NCBI GenBank assembly: GCA_023140035.1
Contig: JAGLML010000032.1
Coordinates: 1 to 10,483 of the forward strand
Reading direction: 5' to 3'
Source of the DNA: Thermoplasmatales archaeon
GTDB lineage: Archaea; Thermoplasmatota; E2; DHVEG-1
Length of the DNA: 10,483 nucleotides
Shown here: positions 6,663 to 10,483 of the stretch, piece by piece
Layout: the number at the start of each line of letters is the position of its first letter
How positions within the stretch are numbered: position 1 is the stretch's first letter
Position numbers and translations under genes: made by a program
The notes under the pieces: generated by a model
What the model saw: the letters and a program-made list of their open reading frames with translations, nothing else
What the model was told of the DNA's origin: nothing
Database searches by the model: none

Positions 6663-7328
6663 TTATGGTATGTGCCAACTTTTGGATTTCTCCATATCTA
6701 CTTCACTACCATATGCTCTTTTTGGTGTGATACCCTTTGCAACAGCAGCAGCTGCAACCATTTTTATTATATCGCCAGCTATAAATGGTATCATACCCAG
6801 TGATAATAATTCCAAGAGTCCAACAGAAACTCCCAATGCACTTAGATAATAGTAAAGATATACTAAGCCAGGCACATATATTAATATAAAGGTTGCAAAA
6901 AGCATTAATGGAAGCATACTAAAAAAACTTCTTGATCTAATATATCTATCCGTAACATATCCGAGAAAGAAGGCTGCGATAACAAAACCAATTATATACC
7001 CGCCAGTAGAACCAGTAATGGCGCCTATGCCTCCTTGGAAACTTGCAAACCAGGGTACACCCATTGCCCCAATTCCTGTATACATGCAAAGGCTAATTCC
7101 ACCCCATGTTCCAAGTAGTATCCCTGCCAAGAGTACAGCAAATGTTTGTCCTGTAATAGGTACTAATGGATTCCCCGGGAGATAGAATCTAAACTGAGCT
7201 AACAATCCTGTTAAACACGCAAAACCAAGAGCTAAAGAAACTTTATAGACAAGATTTGTTTCGTATCTCCATTTGAAAAAATTGTATCTTATAAGTTCGA
7301 ACTTATCTAGATACATAGTTATTTCCAT
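6663..7328 (-). CDS. bioY: Biotin transporter substrate-binding subunit BioY
   Basis: BioY is the membrane S-component of the ECF biotin transporter; it binds biotin and works with the EcfA/EcfT energising module, although some BioY proteins are reported to work alone. The 221 residues carry family hallmarks: VPITGQTFAVLLAG (56-69), GIGAMGVPWFA (85-95), GAITGSTGGYIIGF (102-115), and PFIAGDIIKMVAA near the C-terminus with its conserved Asp and Lys. About six hydrophobic segments are visible, as expected. An N-terminal extension (FELIRYNFFKWRYE) and the C-terminal GITPKRAYGSEVD match, as I recall, archaeal BioY proteins. The ATG at 7328 is chosen because GGTGA (7338-7342) lies nine bases upstream; Met5 is an alternative. 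No EcfA or EcfT gene is in the window. The biotin carboxylase gene about 2 kb away gives an obvious reason for biotin uptake. Confidence 0.95.
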   Translation of the reverse strand: MEITMYLDKFELIRYNFFKWRYETNLVYKVSLALGFACLTGLLAQFRFYLPGNPLVPITGQTFAVLLAGILLGTWGGISLCMYTGIGAMGVPWFASFQGGIGAITGSTGGYIIGFVIAAFFLGYVTDRYIRSRSFFSMLPLMLFATFILIYVPGLVYLYYYLSALGVSVGLLELLSLGMIPFIAGDIIKMVAAAAVAKGITPKRAYGSEVDMEKSKSWHIP

Positions 7329-7337
7329 TTTTATCAG

Positions 7338-7386
7338 TCACCGATGTAAGCCAACGACTGCCCGCATGATCAATTATTTATTTATA
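7338..7386 (-). promoter_or_regulatory. bioY: bioY promoter and ribosome binding site
   Basis: On the minus strand TATAAATA (7379-7386) predicts a start near 7356 and a leader of about 28 bases carrying GGTGA (7338-7342). The promoter stands back to back with that of the crotonase gene at 7437, whose TATA box begins only 14 bases away. Confidence 0.5.
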
Positions 7387-7399
7387 CTTTTTCCCAACA

Positions 7400-7407
7400 T
7401 TTATATT
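7400..7407 (+). promoter_or_regulatory. TATA box of the first crotonase gene
   Basis: TTTATATT predicts a transcript start near 7429, eight bases before the ATG at 7437. This places the in-frame TTG at 7428 at or before the transcript start and supports the ATG as the real start. Confidence 0.45.
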
Positions 7408-7436
7408 CAAAGTCATATTCTTAAGGGTTGGTATCT

Positions 7437-8219
7437 ATGAACTACGAAACACTAACCATCGATATAAAGGAAAACATTGCCTATATAACCCTCAACAGAC
7501 CTGAACGACTGAACTCGTTTGACATGAAACTTGGAGAGGAACTCTACGATGTTTTACGAGATATCAATACTAGATCAGAGATCAGAGCAGTCGTGATCAA
7601 AGGAACTGGGAAAGGATTCTGCGGTGGTGGCGATGTCAAAGAAATGTACATGGCAGAAAACAAACCACAATTTTTAAGAGATCTTACTAAGGCGATACAC
7701 AAATGTGTTATTGAAATGAGGAGCATGGAAAAGCCAGTGATAGCAGCAGTCAACGGTGCAGCGTTTGGCGCAGGTCTTTCGTTAGCATTGGCGTGTGATA
7801 TTATTATAGCAGTAAAAGAGGCAAAATTCGGCACCGCATTTATAGGGATAGGCCTTGCACCAGGATGTGGAACACAGTTTTTTACAAAACTCACTGGATA
7901 TCAAAAAGCATGTGAATATATACTTACTTCAAAAACATTTACAGCAGAAGAAGCAAAACAACTAGGTATAGTGAATGTGGTAGTTGATTCAAATGAGTTA
8001 GATAATGCAGTTGATGAATTTGTTTCGAAGTTTAAAAGATTGCCGCCTATTGCAGTTGGAAAAGCTAAAATGCTCATCAACAAAAGCCTCGATAACGACA
8101 TGATTCCACATTTAGAACTTGAGAGTATTACCGCTGCAGCATCGGCAGGAACAGAAGATTTCAAAGAAGGAGTAACGGCATTCACTGAAAAGAGAAAACC
8201 GGCATTCGAAGGCAGGTAA
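7437..8219 (+). CDS. Crotonase-fold (enoyl-CoA hydratase/isomerase family) protein lacking both canonical catalytic glutamates
   Basis: This 260-residue protein has the crotonase layout: ITLNRPERLNSF (17-28), the first oxyanion-hole segment GKGFCGGGDVKEM (58-70), the second one NGAAFGAGLSLALACD (106-121), FGTAFIGIGLAPGCGTQ (131-147), and the C-terminal helix ending FTEKRKPAFEGR. The two acids of enoyl-CoA hydratase (Glu144 and Glu164 in the rat enzyme) align with Ser115 and Phe135. The aspartate used by PaaG-type isomerases (IPDCGG) aligns with Gly143. The fold and CoA binding look intact, but the reaction is not a standard hydration. It could be an isomerase, hydrolase or decarboxylase using other residues. 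The region A-F-I-G-I-G-L-A-P is closer to PaaG-like isomerases than to hydratases. It has its own promoter, divergent from bioY, and is separated from the second crotonase by 440 bases. Confidence 0.85.
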   Translation: MNYETLTIDIKENIAYITLNRPERLNSFDMKLGEELYDVLRDINTRSEIRAVVIKGTGKGFCGGGDVKEMYMAENKPQFLRDLTKAIHKCVIEMRSMEKPVIAAVNGAAFGAGLSLALACDIIIAVKEAKFGTAFIGIGLAPGCGTQFFTKLTGYQKACEYILTSKTFTAEEAKQLGIVNVVVDSNELDNAVDEFVSKFKRLPPIAVGKAKMLINKSLDNDMIPHLELESITAAASAGTEDFKEGVTAFTEKRKPAFEGR

Positions 8220-8317
8220 AATTTCCGGCAATTGTTGAAAATTTTTAAATCCCTCAAGACTCTCCATTTATTTCTCAATAAAGAAATATGGGGATTTTAT
8301 TGAATTGAAACGAAAAG

Positions 8318-8325
8318 TTTATTAA
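8318..8325 (+). promoter_or_regulatory. TATA box for the small ORF pair
   Basis: TTTATTAA preceded by the purine-rich CGAAAAG (a possible BRE) predicts a transcript start near 8347, right at the ATG of the 21-codon ORF and just before GGGGGA. A promoter this well placed is the main sign that this gap is transcribed. Confidence 0.45.
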
Positions 8326-8362
8326 GGACGAGTGACAAATATTAACATGGGGGAATATAATA

Positions 8363-8470
8363 ATGATTATTGTTGGTATAATCACAGATTTAGAAGAAAA
8401 AGAAGAAGTTGAAAGAATTGCCAAATTGTTTATATTTGGACAAAGAATAAGAAAACTATCACATAAATGA
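8363..8470 (+). CDS. Putative small protein, 35 residues, with strong ribosome binding site
   Basis: The 440-base gap between the crotonase genes holds this ORF: ATG at 8363, TGA at 8468-8470. GGGGGA (8349-8354) lies eight bases upstream, among the clearest Shine-Dalgarno sequences of the window. The product has a short hydrophobic start (MIIVGIITD), an acidic helix (LEEKEEVERIAKL) and a basic end (RIRKLSHK), so it could be an amphipathic helix peptide. A second ORF in another frame, 8347-8412 (21 codons, MGEYNNDYCWYNHRF and a basic tail), begins where the TATA box predicts the transcript start and could be read leaderless; it covers the beginning of this one. I do not recognise either product. 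The small ORF could be a real microprotein, an upstream leader controlling the following acyl-CoA genes, or chance. Confidence 0.4.
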   Translation: MIIVGIITDLEEKEEVERIAKLFIFGQRIRKLSHK

Positions 8471-8561
8471 TTATATGCCCCTACATTTACATCTACTAAA
8501 GAGAATAGAAAGGGAAGAGATGCCCTTCTCTACGACAATTAGCGATGGTTTTACCCACTAA

Positions 8562-8585
8562 TTTTTTATATATTTTATTTCTTTT
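8562..8585 (+). terminator. T-rich terminator between the small ORF and the second crotonase gene
   Basis: A succession of T-runs (T6 at 8562-8567, then TATTTTATTTCTTTTT) about 90 bases after the 35-residue ORF should end a transcript from the upstream small promoter. A weak stem (AAGGG 8510-8514 with CCCTT 8523-8527) lies upstream but is too far away and too short to count. Nothing else was seen in 8471-8600. Confidence 0.4.
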
Positions 8586-8607
8586 TGATTAGAGAATAAT
8601 AGAAACA

Positions 8608-8654
8608 TTTATTTATTGTCCTTATCATCGGAGCCGATAGCCCTGTATGGAGAT
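8608..8654 (+). promoter_or_regulatory. Promoter and ribosome binding site of the leucine-catabolism gene pair
   Basis: TTTATTTA (8608-8615) predicts a start near 8637 and a leader of about 23 bases. GGAGAT (8649-8654) lies five bases before the ATG at 8660 and fixes that start. Confidence 0.45.
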
Positions 8655-8659
8655 ATAGT

Positions 8660-9442
8660 ATGAGATATGATACAATCGAAGTATCAAAACAGAACGACGT
8701 GGCTACAATATACTTAAACAGACCAGAAGTGCATAATGCAATGAATGAATCACTAATGACAGAGCTAACAGATTGCTTTAAAGAATTATCTGATGACAAC
8801 ATAGTAAGAATCATTGTTCTCACAGGAAAAGGGAAATCCTTCTGTGCAGGAGCCGATCTTAATTGGATGAAAAGCATGGTCAACTACTCTAAAGAAGATA
8901 ACATAAAAGACAGTAGACTTCTGCTAGATCTTTTTGAAACTATTTACTCATGTCCAAAACCAGTAATTGGAAGGATAAATGGTCATGCTTTTGGAGGAGG
9001 ACTTGGATTAATTGCAGTATGCGATATCGCCATATCAGTTCCTGGCTTAAAATTCGCTTTCAGCGAAGCAAATCTTGGGATCATATCATCGGTCATCTCA
9101 ACATATGTTGCACCAAGAGTAAGTCTTTCAAATATGAGACGTTTATTTGTTACTGCAGAGCGATTTGACACAGCAGTTGCTCGTGGCATAGGTTTAATTG
9201 ATTTTGTTGTATCACCTGAAGAATTTGACTCCAAAGTTGAGTACTATATCGAACAATTGAGATTCTCAGGACCCATTGCTATGGCGGAGGTAAAAAACCT
9301 AATAAAAAACCTTCGGGAAATGCATATTGATAAATACAAAGAGTTCACTGTGGAAAAAATCTCCGAACTTAGAATCTCAGAAGAAGGTCAAGAAGGAATA
9401 AATGCTTTCCTTGAAAAAAGAAAACCGAGGTGGAGAGAATAA
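8660..9442 (+). CDS. Methylglutaconyl-CoA hydratase-like crotonase (LiuC type)
   Basis: This 260-residue crotonase is predicted to hydrate 3-methylglutaconyl-CoA to HMG-CoA in leucine breakdown. SFCAGADLNWMKSM (about 60-73), PKPVIGRINGHAFGGGLGL, VCDIAIS, and FAFSEANLGIISSVISTYV are the pattern of LiuC-type enzymes, where the family has SEVxLGLIPAxISPYV. The glutamate matching Glu164 of rat enoyl-CoA hydratase is present in FSEAN; the position of Glu144 is glycine (GGGLGLIAVCD), as I recall for bacterial LiuC proteins. RLFVTAERFD also fits that family. The neighbour strengthens the call: the stop codon is followed one base later by the start of a biotin carboxylase subunit, the liuC-liuD order of bacterial leucine operons. 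A general short-chain enoyl-CoA hydratase is the alternative. Confidence 0.8.
   Translation: MRYDTIEVSKQNDVATIYLNRPEVHNAMNESLMTELTDCFKELSDDNIVRIIVLTGKGKSFCAGADLNWMKSMVNYSKEDNIKDSRLLLDLFETIYSCPKPVIGRINGHAFGGGLGLIAVCDIAISVPGLKFAFSEANLGIISSVISTYVAPRVSLSNMRRLFVTAERFDTAVARGIGLIDFVVSPEEFDSKVEYYIEQLRFSGPIAMAEVKNLIKNLREMHIDKYKEFTVEKISELRISEEGQEGINAFLEKRKPRWRE
9428..9435 (+). promoter_or_regulatory. Ribosome binding site deciding the GTG start of the biotin carboxylase gene
   Basis: AGGTGGAG, within the last codons of the upstream crotonase gene, lies eight bases before the GTG at 9444. No ATG is nearby, and starting at this GTG aligns the product with AccC from residue 1. The two genes are probably translationally coupled. 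Confidence 0.6.
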
Positions 9443-9443
9443 A

Positions 9444-10483
9444 GTGTTCAAAAAAGTACTTATTGCAAATCGGGGCGAGATAGCCGTTCGGATCATAAAA
9501 GCCTGCCAAGAAATTGGCATAAAAACAGTGGCAGTGTATTCAGAAGTAGACAAACGTGCACCGCATGTCCAACTTGCCGACGAATCAATAAATCTTGGAG
9601 AACCAACACCTTCAGAAAGCTATCTCAACATCCCTAAAATCATTGAGAACGCACAATCGGTAGGAACTGAGGCTATTCATCCTGGATATGGTTTTCTTGC
9701 AGAGAATCCTGATTTTGCAAAAGCCTGTCATGGTAAGGGAATAAAGTTTATAGGACCAAAACCGGAAGTAATTAGACTGATGGGGGACAAAATTGAAGCA
9801 AAGAAAACCATGGAAAATGCAGATGTTCCTGTAATTCCCGGTTATCATGGTGAAAAACAAGATATGGCAACTTTGGTCAAAGAAGGTAAGAAAGTAGGTT
9901 TTCCATTGCTTGTTAAAGCTACCGCTGGCGGCGGCGGGAAAGGAATGAGGACAGTAAACTCTGAAGATGAGCTTGAGCAATCCATAGAAAGTGCAAAAAG
10001 AGAATCAAAATCAGCTTTTGGTAATGATTCTGTTTTTCTTGAAAAATATCTTGATAAACCTAGACACATTGAATTTCAAATTCTTGCCGATGAACATGGA
10101 AATGTTATCCATCTTTTTGAAAGAGAATGCTCCATCCAAAGAAGACATCAAAAGATTATAGAAGAAACCCCATCACCAGTAATGACAAAAGAACTTAGAG
10201 AAGAAATGGGCAAGACCGCCATTGCCGCAGCAGAAGCTGTTGGTTATACAAATGCTGGAACAATAGAATTTATGGTTGATGGTAATCTAAATTTCTATTT
10301 CATGGAGATGAACACTCGTCTACAAGTTGAGCATCCAATTACTGAAGCAACTACTGGCATAGATCTTGCGAAATGGCAATTAAAGATAGCAAATGGTATG
10401 GAACTTACTCTTAAACAGAAGAATGTAACGCAGCGTGGACATGCTATTGAATGTAGAATCTATGCAGAGGATCCATCAAATGG
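9444..10483 (+). CDS. Biotin carboxylase subunit of an acyl-CoA carboxylase (probably 3-methylcrotonyl-CoA carboxylase alpha), 3'-truncated
   Basis: This subunit uses ATP and bicarbonate to carboxylate biotin on a carrier domain. The frame stays open from GTG at 9444 to the window edge, giving 346 residues: MFKKVLIANRGEIAVRI at the start, HPGYGFLAEN (79-88), MGDK with Lys116, the glycine-rich ATP loop TAGGGGKGMR (160-169), PRHIEFQ with His208, ECSIQRRHQK with Lys237, EMNTRLQVEHP (288-298) and AIECRIYAEDP with Arg338. Glu275, Glu288, Asn290, Arg292, Gln294, Glu296 and Arg338 line up with E. coli AccC catalytic residues at nearly the same numbers, so the enzyme looks active. The C-terminus is outside the window, so it cannot be seen whether a biotinyl domain is fused (MCC/PCC alpha) or separate (AccC). 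The LiuC-like gene one base upstream favours methylcrotonyl-CoA carboxylase; acetyl- or propionyl-CoA carboxylase remains possible. Confidence 0.94.
   Translation, partial: MFKKVLIANRGEIAVRIIKACQEIGIKTVAVYSEVDKRAPHVQLADESINLGEPTPSESYLNIPKIIENAQSVGTEAIHPGYGFLAENPDFAKACHGKGIKFIGPKPEVIRLMGDKIEAKKTMENADVPVIPGYHGEKQDMATLVKEGKKVGFPLLVKATAGGGGKGMRTVNSEDELEQSIESAKRESKSAFGNDSVFLEKYLDKPRHIEFQILADEHGNVIHLFERECSIQRRHQKIIEETPSPVMTKELREEMGKTAIAAAEAVGYTNAGTIEFMVDGNLNFYFMEMNTRLQVEHPITEATTGIDLAKWQLKIANGMELTLKQKNVTQRGHAIECRIYAEDPSN

Noticed and set aside
7335..7360. Inverted repeat CAGTC/GACTG in the bioY leader as a biotin-repressor operator
   Set aside because: Arms of five bases with a 16-base spacer are not convincing, and they do not resemble any operator I know.
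7428..7436. TTG at 7428 as the start of the first crotonase
   Set aside because: The TATA box predicts transcription beginning around 7429, and family members begin close to the ATG at 7437 (MNYETLTIDI).
8510..8527. Hairpin AAGGG/CCCTT as a terminator or regulatory RNA
   Set aside because: There are only five pairs with an eight-base loop, and no T-tract follows directly; such stems arise by chance.

Overview
The window looks like a piece of an AT-rich archaeal chromosome (G+C below 40% by eye). Nearly every gene start has an A/T-rich TATA-like box centred about 25-28 bases before a plausible transcript start, leaders are absent or very short, and no bacterial -10/-35 promoters are evident. 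The gene set (archaeal-type BioY, a LEA14-like protein, acyl-CoA enzymes, a SPASM radical SAM protein) fits a heterotrophic euryarchaeal or Thermoplasmatota-like organism. That placement is inference; nothing here fixes the taxon.

Left part (1-4680): the last roughly 760 codons of carB, the carbamoyl-phosphate synthase large subunit, in a form strikingly like the eukaryotic enzyme. It converges, with overlapping stop codons, on an unrecognised 52-residue gene on the minus strand. Next comes a group II PLP-dependent amino-acid decarboxylase whose arginine codons (22 of 25 CGN) contrast with carB (about 27 of 33 AGA/AGG), which suggests recent acquisition. It converges on a YkgJ-type cysteine-cluster protein on the minus strand.

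Middle (4681-6662): divergent from ykgJ is a radical SAM/SPASM protein. Its stop codon overlaps, as TAATG, the start of a 27-codon ORF ending in Ser-Gly-Gly-Cys-Val. This is the best candidate in the window for an undescribed system: a modifying enzyme with its own small peptide substrate. A membrane-anchored LEA14-like protein follows.

Right part (6663-10483): a biotin transporter S-component (bioY, minus) is divergent from a crotonase-fold protein that lacks the usual catalytic glutamates. After a 440-base gap holding a small promoter-equipped ORF pair come a methylglutaconyl-CoA hydratase-like crotonase and, one base later, a biotin carboxylase subunit cut by the window edge. The last two match the liuC-liuD order of leucine catabolism (3-methylcrotonyl-CoA carboxylation followed by hydration), and nearby bioY could supply the biotin. 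No RNA genes, CRISPR arrays, insertion sequences or tRNA-like attachment sites were seen.
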